Of a stretch of DNA of 64,000 bases, positions 45,820-55,199 are shown one piece after another. The DNA lies in NCBI GenBank assembly GCA_034003625.1, contig JAVEYG010000013.1, positions 1-64,000 of the forward strand. Reading direction: 5' to 3'. The DNA is from GWE2-42-39 sp034003625 (GTDB lineage: Bacteria; Bacteroidota; Bacteroidia; Bacteroidales; Prolixibacteraceae). How positions within the stretch are numbered: the stretch's first letter is position 1; every line of letters starts with the position of its first letter. Position numbers and translations under genes: made by a program. The notes under the pieces are model-generated. The model made no database searches. It was not told where the DNA came from and saw only the letters and a program-made list of their open reading frames with translations.

Positions 45820-46881
45820 TTAACCATTCTTCTTTTTAAAGAACGGTTCTGGCCCGGTTACCCGTTCTCCTTCTACTTTCCAGGTATTTCCTGAATTTAA
45901 AAGTTCATCCATGCAGGTTATTTTTCGTTTTGCCTGTATTTCGCTGATTTGGCGCTCCATCTCCTGGTCGTAAACCGGCATATCAACTGAACGTATTACG
46001 CCAACGGCAACCGGAAAATCAGGAAATGCCATGTTGATCAGCGCCATATGGACAGAAGGATCAGGATTTTTTGCGTTGTGAACCAGAATATTGTCTTTTG
46101 TAATGCCATTTTCACCGATTTTTACCACCTTCAGGCCATCTAATGTCCAGATAATGCCTTTGTCGTTTTCTTCACCGAAAATCATCGGTTCCCCATGTTT
46201 CAGAAACAACTGGCGTTCGGCCCTGTACTTCGGGTCGGCAATGGCATTGTGGATACCGTCGTTGAAAATTACACAATTCTGAAGTACTTCAACTACGGAA
46301 GTGCCTTTATGTTTGGCGGCTTCCCTCATTACATTCTGTGTATGTACCACATTGTTGTCAACAGCACGGGCAAAAAAGGTCCCCCTGGCCCCCAGTGCCA
46401 ACTGGCCCGGTAAAAACGGGTCTTCGATGGTCCCGAACGGCGAAGTCTTGGTAATAAAACCGCGATCGGTAGTGGGGGAGTACTGTCCTTTGGTAAGCCC
46501 GTAAATTTTATTGTTGAATATTATTACGTTCAGGTCGATATTGCGCCTCACCAGGTGGATGAAATGATTCCCCCCGATTGCCATGGCATCGCCGTCGCCG
46601 GTGATGACCCATACATTGAGCTTCGGATTGGCCGATTTTACGCCCGATGCAATGGCTGTGGCCCGCCCGTGAATGGAATGGAACCCAAAAGTACTCATGT
46701 AATACGGGAAACGCGATGAACAACCGATGCCGGAAATAACGGCAAAATCCTGGTGTGGAACACCCATTTCAGACATTGCCCGCTGAATGGAGTTCATGAT
46801 GGCATAGTCGCCGCAACCCGGACACCAGCGTACCTCGTTGTTGCTTTTAAAATCTTTTGCTGTGTAAATATATTCGGTCAT
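45820..46881 (-). CDS. korB: 2-oxoacid (2-oxoglutarate):ferredoxin oxidoreductase, beta subunit
   Basis: This 353-residue protein is the thiamine-pyrophosphate subunit. It has CPGCGDYAI near residue 20 and the TPP/Mg motif GDGDAMAIGGNH (near 96-107) followed by NNKIYGLTKGQ. With KorA it decarboxylates a 2-oxoacid to the acyl-CoA and reduces ferredoxin. The start is 2 nt after the korA stop, so the two are co-transcribed. Confidence 0.93.
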   Translation of the reverse strand: MTEYIYTAKDFKSNNEVRWCPGCGDYAIMNSIQRAMSEMGVPHQDFAVISGIGCSSRFPYYMSTFGFHSIHGRATAIASGVKSANPKLNVWVITGDGDAMAIGGNHFIHLVRRNIDLNVIIFNNKIYGLTKGQYSPTTDRGFITKTSPFGTIEDPFLPGQLALGARGTFFARAVDNNVVHTQNVMREAAKHKGTSVVEVLQNCVIFNDGIHNAIADPKYRAERQLFLKHGEPMIFGEENDKGIIWTLDGLKVVKIGENGITKDNILVHNAKNPDPSVHMALINMAFPDFPVAVGVIRSVDMPVYDQEMERQISEIQAKRKITCMDELLNSGNTWKVEGERVTGPEPFFKKKNG

Positions 46882-46883
46882 GA

Positions 46884-48725
46884 TTAGGCCTCCAGTAATT
46901 CGTCAAACTTCTTTTTCAATTCAATAGCCGTGAAAGGCAGTCCTTGTACCTTGTTGGCCTGATAAAAGGTAAATCCCGGGACTTTGTCGCGCAGATAACT
47001 AGCAAATTGCCCTAAGTTCAGCTCACATACAACAATTTTTTTGAATTTACTGAATATTTCCGCCGTATTTTTAGGAAGAGGTTTTATATAATTGAAATGG
47101 ACAAGGCTGACACTTTTCCCTTCTTCACGGGCTTCGCGTACAGCACTGATGAGATGGCCAAAAGTACCGCCCCAGCCAACAGCAAGCAGATCGCCACCAT
47201 CCGGATCGCCAAAAACCTCAAGTTCCGGAACCATATCGGCTACCCGTTCTACTTTTGCTGCACGGATTTCACAATTTTTCTGGTGAATCTGCGGATCGTG
47301 GCTGACGGAGCCTTCAATGTTTTTTTCAAGTCCTCCGATCCGGTGCTGGAACCCGTCCATTCCGGGGAATGCCCATTCACGTGACAAACAGTTTTCGTTG
47401 CGTCGGTAGGCTTTAAAAACCGTTGGATCTTTTGCGATACGGGGAGTGATCGGGGGTAATTCGTCCATCGACGGAATTCTCCACGGTTCACTCCCGTTCC
47501 CGAGGAACCCATCGGTTAACAGCACTACGGGAACCATCCGTTCAAGGGCTATTTTGGCCGAAATATATGCATAATAAAAACAATCAGAAGGAGTACTGGC
47601 TGCAACTACTACCACAGGGCTTTCGCCGTTCCTTCCATACAGGGTCTGTAATAAATCGGATTGCTCTGTTTTGGTTGGCAGTCCGGTGGAAGGGCCGCCA
47701 CGCTGAACATTGACCACGACCAACGGAAGTTCTGCCATTACCGACAATCCTAATGCTTCCGATTTTAGGGCAAAGCCCGGGCCCGAAGTAGTGGTAATTC
47801 CCAGGTCGCCTGCAAAAGCAGCACCAATCGCAGTGCAAATACCGGCAATCTCGTCCTCGGCCTGAAAGGTTTTTACTCCTAAATCTTTGCGTTCAGCAAG
47901 CGCCTGCAAAATATCGGTTGCCGGAGTAATGGGGTAGGAGCCGCAGAATAGTTCCAGCCCAGCTTTCTCTGCAGCCGCAATGAAGCCCCATGCAGTGGCT
48001 TTATTCCCGTTTATGTTCCGGTATGTGCCTTTTTCTATTGATGCTGGATGTACTATGTAGCGCGGAGTTTCGTGTTGCATGTTCATCCCGTAGTTGTACC
48101 CGTCGTGCAATACTTTCAGGTTTGCTTTTACAACAGTCGGGTTTTTTGCAAATTTCGTACGGATAAAGTTCTCGATGTAATCGAGCGGACGATCGAATAT
48201 CCAGCAAACCAAACCCAGCGCAAACATATTTTTGCTTCGTAATACACTTTTGTTATCCAGGCCAAATTCGAGCAGGCTTTCTTTGGTCAGGCTGGTGATT
48301 GGTACAGCGATTTTTGTATAATCTTCAAGGTTGCATTCCCTGAACGGATCATTTGTTTTGAAGTTTGCTTTTTCAAAGTTTTTTTCATTGAACGAATCCA
48401 CATCGAAAATGATGGTGCCCCCCGGGTTCATGAAATTGGCATTGGCCTTTACCGCTGCAGGGTTCATGGCAATCAACACATGTGCAAAGTCTCCGGGGGT
48501 GGTAATCCGTTTGTCCCCTAATTGTACCTGAAATCCCGAAACTCCGCCAACCGTTCCCTGAGGCGCCCTGATTTCGGAAGGATAATCTGGAAATGTAGAA
48601 ATATCGTTCCCGAATAGTGCAGTTGCATCGGAAAATAATGTTCCGGTCAGCTGCATGCCATCTCCCGAGTCTCCTGAAAACCGTATTGCAACCTCTTCAA
48701 GTTCAATAACCTTTGTATCTCTCAT
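46884..48725 (-). CDS. korA: 2-oxoacid:ferredoxin oxidoreductase, alpha (gamma-alpha fused) subunit
   Basis: This is a 613-residue protein. The gamma domain is at the N-terminus (IRFSGDSGDGMQLTGTLF, about 11-28). The alpha/pyrimidine domain follows (about 215-600, with GSYPITPATDILQ, FQAEDEIAGICTAIGAAFAG and PLVVVNVQRGGPSTGLPTKTEQSD). This is the KorA build of oxoglutarate:ferredoxin oxidoreductase, completing a reductive or anaerobic TCA step. Confidence 0.93.
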   Translation of the reverse strand: MRDTKVIELEEVAIRFSGDSGDGMQLTGTLFSDATALFGNDISTFPDYPSEIRAPQGTVGGVSGFQVQLGDKRITTPGDFAHVLIAMNPAAVKANANFMNPGGTIIFDVDSFNEKNFEKANFKTNDPFRECNLEDYTKIAVPITSLTKESLLEFGLDNKSVLRSKNMFALGLVCWIFDRPLDYIENFIRTKFAKNPTVVKANLKVLHDGYNYGMNMQHETPRYIVHPASIEKGTYRNINGNKATAWGFIAAAEKAGLELFCGSYPITPATDILQALAERKDLGVKTFQAEDEIAGICTAIGAAFAGDLGITTTSGPGFALKSEALGLSVMAELPLVVVNVQRGGPSTGLPTKTEQSDLLQTLYGRNGESPVVVVAASTPSDCFYYAYISAKIALERMVPVVLLTDGFLGNGSEPWRIPSMDELPPITPRIAKDPTVFKAYRRNENCLSREWAFPGMDGFQHRIGGLEKNIEGSVSHDPQIHQKNCEIRAAKVERVADMVPELEVFGDPDGGDLLAVGWGGTFGHLISAVREAREEGKSVSLVHFNYIKPLPKNTAEIFSKFKKIVVCELNLGQFASYLRDKVPGFTFYQANKVQGLPFTAIELKKKFDELLEA

Positions 48726-48782
48726 CTTATAAATAATTAATTTCCCTTCTCTTTTTCTTACATATTTTTAAAAAAATGAATC

Positions 48783-48790
48783 CAAATGTA
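48783..48790 (-). promoter_or_regulatory. Bacteroidota -7 box for korAB
   Basis: TACATTTG (minus strand) matches TAnnTTTG and lies 57 nt before the korA ATG. The -33 box is not clear. Confidence 0.4.
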
Positions 48791-48895
48791 ATAAATTGTA
48801 AGCCGAGATCATTTTATTCGATCAACCTAAATTTATTAAACAAGTCAAAAATAACCATTAATTAACACCTTTCGCATGACTTATTGTATTATTTC

Positions 48896-48903
48896 TATAT
48901 TTG
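48896..48903 (+). promoter_or_regulatory. Bacteroidota -7 box for the gamma carbonic anhydrase gene
   Basis: TATATTTG matches TAnnTTTG exactly and is 26 nt before the ATG at 48,930. The sequence about 20 bp upstream has only a weak TTTC in place of TTTG. Confidence 0.55.
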
Positions 48904-48929
48904 CATCCTATTTAAAATGAATCCAAAAA

Positions 48930-49445
48930 ATGGCAATTATAAAACCTCTTCTGGATAAAACTCCTTTGATTGGGAATAATTGTTTTCTTGCTGAAAATGC
49001 TGTTGTTATTGGCGATGTAGAAATCGGGGACGATTGCAGTGTTTGGTACAGCGCAGTTATACGCGGCGATGTGCATTACATCCGGATAGGCAATAATACG
49101 AATATTCAGGATTGTGCGGTTATTCATGCGACCTATAAGAAATCGCCAACCAATATCGGAAACAATGTGATTATTGCGCATGGTGCCATTGTTCATGGCT
49201 GTACCATTCATGACAATGTGATGATCGGCATGAATGCTGTTGTGCTTGATGATGCAGTAATTGAAAGCAACAGCATTGTGGCAGCGGGTTCGGTGGTAAG
49301 CAAAGGCACTGTGGTTGAAGCCGGTTCGGTGTATGCAGGCATCCCGGCCAAAAAGATCAAAGATGTGGGGCCTGAACTATTGGAAGGCGAAATCAAACGC
49401 ATTGCCAACGCATATGGCATGTATGCGGGCTGGTACAAAGAATAA
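48930..49445 (+). CDS. Gamma carbonic anhydrase-like hexapeptide protein
   Basis: This 171-residue left-handed beta-helix protein has hexapeptide repeats throughout (VVIGDVEIGDDCSVW, NTNIQDCAVIHATY, NVIIAHGAIVHGCTIHDN). The metal-ligand His residues are seen in CAVIHATY and in IIAHGAIVHG. Full length for the CamH/YrdA type. Carbonic anhydrase activity varies in this family, so acetyltransferase-like or other roles remain possible. Confidence 0.85.
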   Translation: MAIIKPLLDKTPLIGNNCFLAENAVVIGDVEIGDDCSVWYSAVIRGDVHYIRIGNNTNIQDCAVIHATYKKSPTNIGNNVIIAHGAIVHGCTIHDNVMIGMNAVVLDDAVIESNSIVAAGSVVSKGTVVEAGSVYAGIPAKKIKDVGPELLEGEIKRIANAYGMYAGWYKE

Positions 49446-49532
49446 CCGTTTTGCCTGTTTTAAGGCTGTAAATTGATATCCGGTCCCCGTCCCGGATAAA
49501 AAAGAAAGCAGGAAAGGAAGTTTTTCAGGAGG

Positions 49533-49949
49533 TCATTCTTTTTCTTGTGCCGGCTTCTCTTCCTCGTCTGTGAGATCAAACAAATCTTTTTCTTTTAGAA
49601 GTAAATACCAGGAAATTATTTTTTTCATATCGGAAACGTACACCTTATCGCGGTCATATTCCGGTAATATTTCTTCAAAACATGCTTTCAGCTCTTCACC
49701 TGATGCTTTGGGATCGAATGACTTTCCTCCTTCTGCCAGCTTATCAATATTTTTTAATACTTCTTTCAGGCTTATTTCTTCTGTTTGTGTAAAAACGGCG
49801 ATATCGGCCAACGAACTGATTTTTGAGGTTGAATATGCCGGCATTCTTTTACCGTTCAGTAACGATTCTACGATCACACTGTTTTTGGCTTCCGAAATAA
49901 CTTTAAATAAGCCTGGTTGTCCGCTGATTGCTACTATTCCTTTTAACAT
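49533..49949 (-). CDS. DUF5606-family protein
   Basis: This 138-residue protein starts with MLKGIVAISGQPGLFKV, the mark of DUF5606, a protein conserved across Bacteroidota. It has a small beta-rich N-terminal half and a helical C-terminal half with an acidic tail. No function is known for it, and the gene stands alone on the minus strand. Confidence 0.8.
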   Translation of the reverse strand: MLKGIVAISGQPGLFKVISEAKNSVIVESLLNGKRMPAYSTSKISSLADIAVFTQTEEISLKEVLKNIDKLAEGGKSFDPKASGEELKACFEEILPEYDRDKVYVSDMKKIISWYLLLKEKDLFDLTDEEEKPAQEKE

Positions 49950-50033
49950 TTTGTCGTTTTTTAACCGACTGCGAAGATATTATTTTCCTGAAATAAAAAA
50001 AATATACTGACAGGCTTCGATACAAATAGAGAG

Positions 50034-50089
50034 AAAGAGGTTGTCCCTCCGAAGTCAGTCCCTGCTTCGCTTTTCAGGACAACCTCTTT
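50034..50089 (-). terminator. Long hairpin after the TonB receptor gene
   Basis: Arms of 13 bp (50,034-50,046 and 50,077-50,089) pair perfectly around a 30-nt loop, 6 nt past the receptor stop. A pyrimidine-rich run follows on the minus strand. Confidence 0.55.
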
Positions 50090-50094
50090 CAGTT

Positions 50095-52149
50095 TTATTT
50101 GAAATTTAACTGGTAACTCACTCCAAAACTGATCCATCTGCCGGGTTGCCGGATATTACCGATGTCGTTGTACTCCGTGTCAGAAAGATTGGAAACTACG
50201 GAATAGATTTCCGCATTTTTGTTTCTCCAGAATAATTTCAGGTTGATCAGCCAAAATGGGGCATATTCTGCTTCTCCTGTATAACTGCCGTTTTCAAACC
50301 GGGTGTATGTCCCGTTTCGGTCTTGCCAGCTTATTTGCCAGTTGGCCCCAAATTGTTTCCACACCGAATGACAGAATGTAATATCAAATTTATGTTTCAG
50401 ATTGTCGAGCGCATAATTTGAATAGAAATTATTTTCGCCTTTGTCGAGCCGGATATAGGAATAATTCAGGTTCAGTTTCTTCATAAAAAAAGGCTGATGG
50501 AAGAATTTTTCAGGAAGTACCTGCACCTGGATTTCAATACCTGTTGAATAAATTTCAGTCAGGTTTTGTGTTTCCCATTTCAGTTCCTCGCTGGTACGCA
50601 CCCAATCGATAATGTCTTTTCCTTTCCGGTAAAAAGCATTCAGATGTCCGTGTACTGCTTGTGAATTGAATTTTATTCCACCTTCAAGGGCCGACGATTT
50701 TTCTGGTTTCAGTTCGGGGTTTCCTACGTTGGCGGGCCCGTTGTAATAGAGGTCGGTAAAAGTGGGCATCCGCATCGCAGTGTTAAATGATGAGTATACT
50801 TTAACCCGGTCGGTAATCTGGTATGCAAGATCAATTCCGGGATAAATGTTCCAGTCGAAATCCAGATCGGAAATCCAGTTGGCCATGGCGCCTGCTGAAA
50901 TACTGAATTTTTGCAGATATATCGAATGTTCGGCAAAATAGGAGAGGTAGGTACGTGAATGGGATTTGGTAAAGTAATGCCCGTCTTCGCCGGGAACTTC
51001 TATCGGGCCGGAAATTGCTTCGCCGAGTACATTGCTCCATATATTTTCGGAGCGGAATTCGGCGCCAAAAGCTGTTTTCCCAAATTTTGAGCTGAACCAT
51101 GCGTTCAGGTTACTTCCGAATACATCGGTTAAATGATAATTGTGAGTGGTATACCAACTGGCCGGGTTGTTGCGGAAAAGTTCAAACCGGTCCTGGTGGC
51201 GGCGCCAGTAAACTGCCGGGGTAAAATGTAGCTGTTTTCCGGTTTCCATTCTTACCGAAGCGAAAGTTGTTTTAACTGCTTCATACTGGTCCGGGTAACT
51301 GGGGGTGTAAAAACTGTTTGCACCAAATCCTTTCCTGGTATGTCCCAGTTGGACATCAAGTTTTGCCGGGCTCGTTTTCAGTTGCCCCTGGTAAAAAAGG
51401 TTCCGGCTTTCAAAATCAGTATTGTCGATATACCCGTCCGAAGAAATCGAATTTACCGCTACAAACTGGTTGTATCTGCCCTTTTGCATATTCCCGGAAA
51501 TATTTAAGTCACGCAGTTTATGCTGTCCTGCCAGCAGGTCAGCTTTGAGAAATTTTTCCCGTTCTTCGCCGGTAATAATATTGATAGCCCCTGAAAAAGC
51601 GTTGGGCCCATATACACGTGCAGCTGGTCCTTCGAGGATTTCGATTCGGGAAATGTGTTTTAAACTGACCGGAAGGTTGAAATTGTGGTGGCCCGTTTGG
51701 GGGTCGGAAAGATTGATGCCATTGAGAAGGATTAAAGTCTGGTCGAACGAACCGCCGCGTACCGAAACATCGGCCTGAACTCCGTGAACGCCCCTTTGCC
51801 TGACATCAACACCAAGGGCGTATTCCAAAAGTTCCTGGATACTCTGCACCGGGGCAGCCTCAATCTCGTCTCTCTCGATTACGGAAACAATCCGTGCCAC
51901 CTGCGAGAACGTAACAGGTGCTCTTTGGGCGCTGACCTCGATCTCATCAAGATCAAATTCCATGCTTATCTTCAGGCTGTCGGTTTGGGCAAAAACGGTT
52001 TCAGGAATTGAAACAGTTGTGTACACAGCCAGTAGAACACCAATGTGTACCTGTTTTTTCAAAGCCCTGAACAACGAATAACTTTTGCCTCCCCAACGTT
52101 TGAAGACGAACACTTCAGCCCTTTTGGGTTTTGTAAATAGTTTTTTCAT
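50095..52149 (-). CDS. TonB-dependent outer-membrane receptor (BtuB-like)
   Basis: This is a 684-residue protein. Signal peptide (cleavage near 55, ETVFAQ), then the TonB box/plug region (LDEIEVSAQRAP near 68, ELLEYALGVDVRQRG, VSVRGGSFDQTLILLNGI, ILEGPAARVYGPNAFSGAINIITG) and a barrel ending in a terminal aromatic. The N-terminal leader is longer than usual (about 50 residues). It lacks SusC-type extra domains, so it more likely takes up a vitamin or metal complex. The upstream region shows no riboswitch that I could recognise, so the ligand is open. Confidence 0.85.
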   Translation of the reverse strand: MKKLFTKPKRAEVFVFKRWGGKSYSLFRALKKQVHIGVLLAVYTTVSIPETVFAQTDSLKISMEFDLDEIEVSAQRAPVTFSQVARIVSVIERDEIEAAPVQSIQELLEYALGVDVRQRGVHGVQADVSVRGGSFDQTLILLNGINLSDPQTGHHNFNLPVSLKHISRIEILEGPAARVYGPNAFSGAINIITGEEREKFLKADLLAGQHKLRDLNISGNMQKGRYNQFVAVNSISSDGYIDNTDFESRNLFYQGQLKTSPAKLDVQLGHTRKGFGANSFYTPSYPDQYEAVKTTFASVRMETGKQLHFTPAVYWRRHQDRFELFRNNPASWYTTHNYHLTDVFGSNLNAWFSSKFGKTAFGAEFRSENIWSNVLGEAISGPIEVPGEDGHYFTKSHSRTYLSYFAEHSIYLQKFSISAGAMANWISDLDFDWNIYPGIDLAYQITDRVKVYSSFNTAMRMPTFTDLYYNGPANVGNPELKPEKSSALEGGIKFNSQAVHGHLNAFYRKGKDIIDWVRTSEELKWETQNLTEIYSTGIEIQVQVLPEKFFHQPFFMKKLNLNYSYIRLDKGENNFYSNYALDNLKHKFDITFCHSVWKQFGANWQISWQDRNGTYTRFENGSYTGEAEYAPFWLINLKLFWRNKNAEIYSVVSNLSDTEYNDIGNIRQPGRWISFGVSYQLNFK

Positions 52150-52445
52150 CGTTTATTCTTTTGTTGAATAAGTGTGCCAAAAATACAGATTTATCGAAGA
52201 ATACCTGAGGTACCTGTAGAAAGGGTTTCTATATAAAATACAAAATTAATATTGAATAAGGGAGGTTTTTGACATGTATTCCGTTGTTAAAGAACATTTG
52301 CTATCTCCAACCTTCTCGTTATCAGGAAACGTATATATCATTTTACTATCCGGTTTTATCCGGATTATAAATTTTTTTTATCAGGAATAAATAAAATCGA
52401 ATAATAAAAGATGTTAAAATCTTTTATTTATAATTGCTGAATAAT

Positions 52446-52453
52446 TACATTTG
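52446..52453 (+). promoter_or_regulatory. Bacteroidota -7 box for the ECF sigma gene
   Basis: TACATTTG matches TAnnTTTG and lies 32 nt before the sigma factor start. No clear -33 box. Confidence 0.5.
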
Positions 52454-52485
52454 GGGACACAATAACTAATATAAAACATGACGCC

Positions 52486-52992
52486 ATGACACAACTTCAG
52501 TTCAACAACGCATTATTGGGGCTACAGGACAAGTTGTTATTTTATGCCCTCAGCCTGACTTCGGATCAGGAAAAAGCACAAGACCTCCTTCAGGAGACAT
52601 TCCTCAAAGCGCTTACGTACCGTGACAAATTCGCGCAAAACACCAATTTCAAAGCGTGGATTTACACGATCATGAAAAACACGTTTATAAACAATTATCG
52701 CAGAAACGTAAAAGCGAAAAACACTTTCGACGGTGCAAACAACGAATTTCATTTGAAATTTTCGAAAGATAAAATGTATCCTTCCCCGGAATCATTTTAC
52801 AGTTCAAAAGAAATCTCCAAAAGCATCAACCAATTGGAAGACGAATACAGGGTTCCGTTTACGATGTTCTTAGACGGATATAAATACAAGGAAATAGCTG
52901 AACATCTGGATCTTCCGCTTGGTACGGTTAAAAGCCGGATTTTTTTCACCCGGAAGAAACTTGAAAAGGCATTGAAAGAATTTGCAAATTGA
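52486..52992 (+). CDS. ECF RNA polymerase sigma factor
   Basis: This protein has 168 residues. Region 2 (AQDLLQETFLKALTYRDKF, then FKAWIYTIMKNTFINNYRR) and region 4 (GYKYKEIAEHLDLPLGTVKSRIFFTRKKLEKAL) are complete. No anti-sigma gene is beside it, so it may be controlled by its own transcription, as for the widely conserved stand-alone Bacteroidota ECFs. The promoter -7 box lies 32 nt upstream. Confidence 0.9.
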   Translation: MTQLQFNNALLGLQDKLLFYALSLTSDQEKAQDLLQETFLKALTYRDKFAQNTNFKAWIYTIMKNTFINNYRRNVKAKNTFDGANNEFHLKFSKDKMYPSPESFYSSKEISKSINQLEDEYRVPFTMFLDGYKYKEIAEHLDLPLGTVKSRIFFTRKKLEKALKEFAN

Positions 52993-53100
52993 TTTATTGG
53001 TATAATAAGTTGATCATATCGGGTATTAGAAATGACTTGCCAGAGGCAGGTCATTTTTTTTGGGGAATAATCTGTATTTTTATAGAAAAAACAAACGATT

Positions 53101-53649
53101 ATGAAATCCATAGCCATTCATCTTGCCGAAGGTTTCGAGGAAATTGAGGCCATTACCATTATCGACGTCCTGCGGAGGGCCGAATTTGATGTTGTAACCA
53201 TCTCTTTAACAGGAGATAAGTATGTTGTAGGCGCACACCGTGTAACGGTAAAAGCAGACCAGCTTTTTGAAGAAACAGATTATACGGCATTCGATATGAT
53301 TGTTCTGCCCGGAGGAATGCCCGGGGCGAAAAACTTAGACGGCCATGCCGGGCTGAAGCAACAAATTGCGGCATTTCATCAACAGGGGAAACCGTTGGCT
53401 GCAATTTGTGCGGCCCCGCTGGTTTTTGGAAATATGGGCTTGTTGAAAAACAAAGATGCTGTTTGTTATCCCGGATTTGAAAGTTATCTGGCCGGGGCGA
53501 AGGTCAAATATGACCCTGTGGCTATTTCGGGTAATATTATCACAGGCAGGGGAATTGGCGCTGCTTTGCAATTTGCCCTTACGATTGTTGAATTGTTTGG
53601 ATCGAAAGACAAAGCTGATCAGCTTGCAGAAGGAATGCTGGTACGTTGA
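53101..53649 (+). CDS. DJ-1/PfpI family protein (YajL-like)
   Basis: This protein has 182 residues and the DJ-1 fold. It has the nucleophilic Cys103 in AAICAAPLVFG and the nearby conserved Glu (GFEEIEA, 11-17), as in DJ-1/YajL. Activities reported for this clade include deglycase and chaperone roles, which are debated. It follows the ECF sigma gene by about 110 nt and ends at a strong terminator. Confidence 0.88.
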   Translation: MKSIAIHLAEGFEEIEAITIIDVLRRAEFDVVTISLTGDKYVVGAHRVTVKADQLFEETDYTAFDMIVLPGGMPGAKNLDGHAGLKQQIAAFHQQGKPLAAICAAPLVFGNMGLLKNKDAVCYPGFESYLAGAKVKYDPVAISGNIITGRGIGAALQFALTIVELFGSKDKADQLAEGMLVR

Positions 53650-53659
53650 AAGTAACAGG

Positions 53660-53696
53660 AAAAGCGAAGGTTCCCATAGTTGGGGCCTTCGCTTTT
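53660..53696 (+). terminator. Intrinsic terminator after the DJ-1 gene
   Basis: An 11-bp stem (AAAAGCGAAGG/CCTTCGCTTTT) with a 15-nt loop and a T-run starts 11 nt past the stop codon. Confidence 0.85.
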
Positions 53697-53753
53697 TCAA
53701 TATTCTGAAAGACATTTGTTTTTTGGATGGATAGGAAAAAAAACTACCGCATA

Positions 53754-54185
53754 TCAAAGGATTGCACGCATGCACTTTCCTGCCGTACGGTTCCCGTTGC
53801 CATAGTTTTTTTTCCCGGAACTCCTGTGATAGTCCTGTCCGTTTCCCTTTCCTTGTCCACCCCGGTAACCGGCCTGATAAAAGGTTTCATATTGGGCCCA
53901 CTGGTCAGGAGTAAGGATTTCTTTCATTTGTTTGCGGTAGGTTTCTTTCACGGAAAGCATTTTGCTGCGAACGTTGTCTTTCGCTGCAAAATCAGCAGTC
54001 GATCTGCGCTCGGTCCGTAAACCATCCATCACTTGCTGGTGCTGGCTGACCAACTGATTGATCTGTTCGGTTTGCTGTGACGTCAAACCATTTAGTTTCG
54101 TTGTACATTGTCCTGTCCGGTTCTGTGCCATTGCAGCGGTTCCGATTACGAATACCCCTGCCATAATTATTGCTAATCGTTTCAT
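53754..54185 (-). CDS. Spy/CpxP-like periplasmic protein (1)
   Basis: This 143-residue protein has a signal peptide (cut near residue 20, AMAQ) and a helical mature part typical of LTXXQ/Spy-type proteins: LTSQQTEQINQLV and a later LTPDQWAQYE. The tail is Gly/Lys/His/Asn rich and might bind metal. It is the last gene of an operon with a second Spy-like protein, an anti-sigma factor and an ECF sigma factor, so it is likely an envelope-stress output. Confidence 0.72.
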   Translation of the reverse strand: MKRLAIIMAGVFVIGTAAMAQNRTGQCTTKLNGLTSQQTEQINQLVSQHQQVMDGLRTERRSTADFAAKDNVRSKMLSVKETYRKQMKEILTPDQWAQYETFYQAGYRGGQGKGNGQDYHRSSGKKNYGNGNRTAGKCMRAIL

Positions 54186-54196
54186 CTTTTAAAAAT

Positions 54197-54724
54197 TTAA
54201 TGGTTATTTATGTTTCTTCCTCTTCCGCCCTGGTGCCTGCCACGTGGTAATTTGACGTCTTCTTCCTGATTCAGCATCGAGTGAAAGATTTGATACAATT
54301 TCGTTTGTTGTTCTTCGTTACATATTGTTTTCATCCGGATATAGAATTCAACAGTTGCATTTTTAAGCTCTGTATGCAAATCGCCGATTTCGCGGGTAAT
54401 TGTTTCCAGTTTTGCCGTATCCGGGGTTGCCTGTGCCATTTCTTCCAGCATTTGCAGCCTCAGATTTTCAAGGTTCCGGGTTATTGGATTGGCTGTCCGG
54501 TTAAAAGTCCGGTTCATTTCCCTAAACTGTCCGGCCTGTTGCATATCTAAGTTTAATTGATCGACCAGGAAACGGGTACGCTGTTCGCTGGGTATTTCGG
54601 ATTTTTGTACTGGTGTTGCGGCTTTCTCTGCATAAATATGATACAGTACCGAAGCGATGGTTGCCAGATTGGTTGCCAGTAGGATGATGATCAGCCAGAT
54701 GTATATTTTTGTGAGCTTTTCCAT
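54197..54724 (-). CDS. Spy/CpxP-like periplasmic protein (2)
   Basis: This is a 175-residue protein with an N-terminal membrane anchor (about residues 7-29) and a long helical periplasmic part. Two CpxP-like stretches are seen: LDMQQAGQFREMNRTFNR (about 55-72) and CNEEQQTKLYQIFHSMLNQEE. The C-terminus is His/Arg/Gly rich, a possible metal-binding tail. It is 5 nt from the anti-sigma gene, so it is probably part of the same response. Confidence 0.7.
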   Translation of the reverse strand: MEKLTKIYIWLIIILLATNLATIASVLYHIYAEKAATPVQKSEIPSEQRTRFLVDQLNLDMQQAGQFREMNRTFNRTANPITRNLENLRLQMLEEMAQATPDTAKLETITREIGDLHTELKNATVEFYIRMKTICNEEQQTKLYQIFHSMLNQEEDVKLPRGRHQGGRGRNINNH

Positions 54725-54729
54725 GATTT

Positions 54730-55182
54730 TCAGTTTAAAAAGTAACTTTCAATGGGTTCGCTGCCTATTTCGTTGAAGTAGAACATTTCATTAGCCGTAG
54801 TTTCTGCCGGCTTATTCTCTGTCATTTTCGAGCCTATCAATACTCCGAACCCAATCCCGGTAATCAGTAAGGCCGTAAATAATGCCGGTTGCAGGATTCG
54901 CTGCAAACTGAATTTTTTCTCCGGTACTGAGCGGTTTTCAATTTTTGCCTTTATTGCCTGGTAGAAGTAGGGGTTTACTTCCGGGTTCTTTTCTTTTTCA
55001 ATAATCGAGAACGAAACCCGAAGGACTTCAAGGAACTCACGACATTCCCCGCATCCGGTCAAATGCTCTTTGATTTCCTGCTGCCTTTCTTCCGGCAGTT
55101 CACCTTCGAGGTAGAAAATCAAATCGTTGTGGATGTCCCTGTGTTTCATTTTGTGTGATTTTGATGGTATGACACTTTTCAT
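54730..55182 (-). CDS. Anti-sigma factor with zf-HC2 domain
   Basis: The start is uncertain. ATG at 55,182 (150 residues) or 55,149 (139) are both possible; an upstream TTG at 55,206 is unlikely. A cytoplasmic zinc-anti-sigma motif (His-X3-Cys-X2-Cys: HLTGCGEC, about residues 40-47 from 55,182) sits before a transmembrane helix (about 103-120, FTALLITGIGFGVLIG). It would hold the ECF sigma factor encoded just upstream. The sigma stop lies about 18 nt before the 55,182 start. Confidence 0.8.
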   Translation of the reverse strand: MKSVIPSKSHKMKHRDIHNDLIFYLEGELPEERQQEIKEHLTGCGECREFLEVLRVSFSIIEKEKNPEVNPYFYQAIKAKIENRSVPEKKFSLQRILQPALFTALLITGIGFGVLIGSKMTENKPAETTANEMFYFNEIGSEPIESYFLN

Positions 55183-55199
55183 TTTAAAAACTTGCGCTG

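Noticed and set aside
52150..52485. A cobalamin or other riboswitch upstream of the BtuB-like receptor
   Set aside because: No conserved riboswitch box was recognised between the receptor and the sigma gene.
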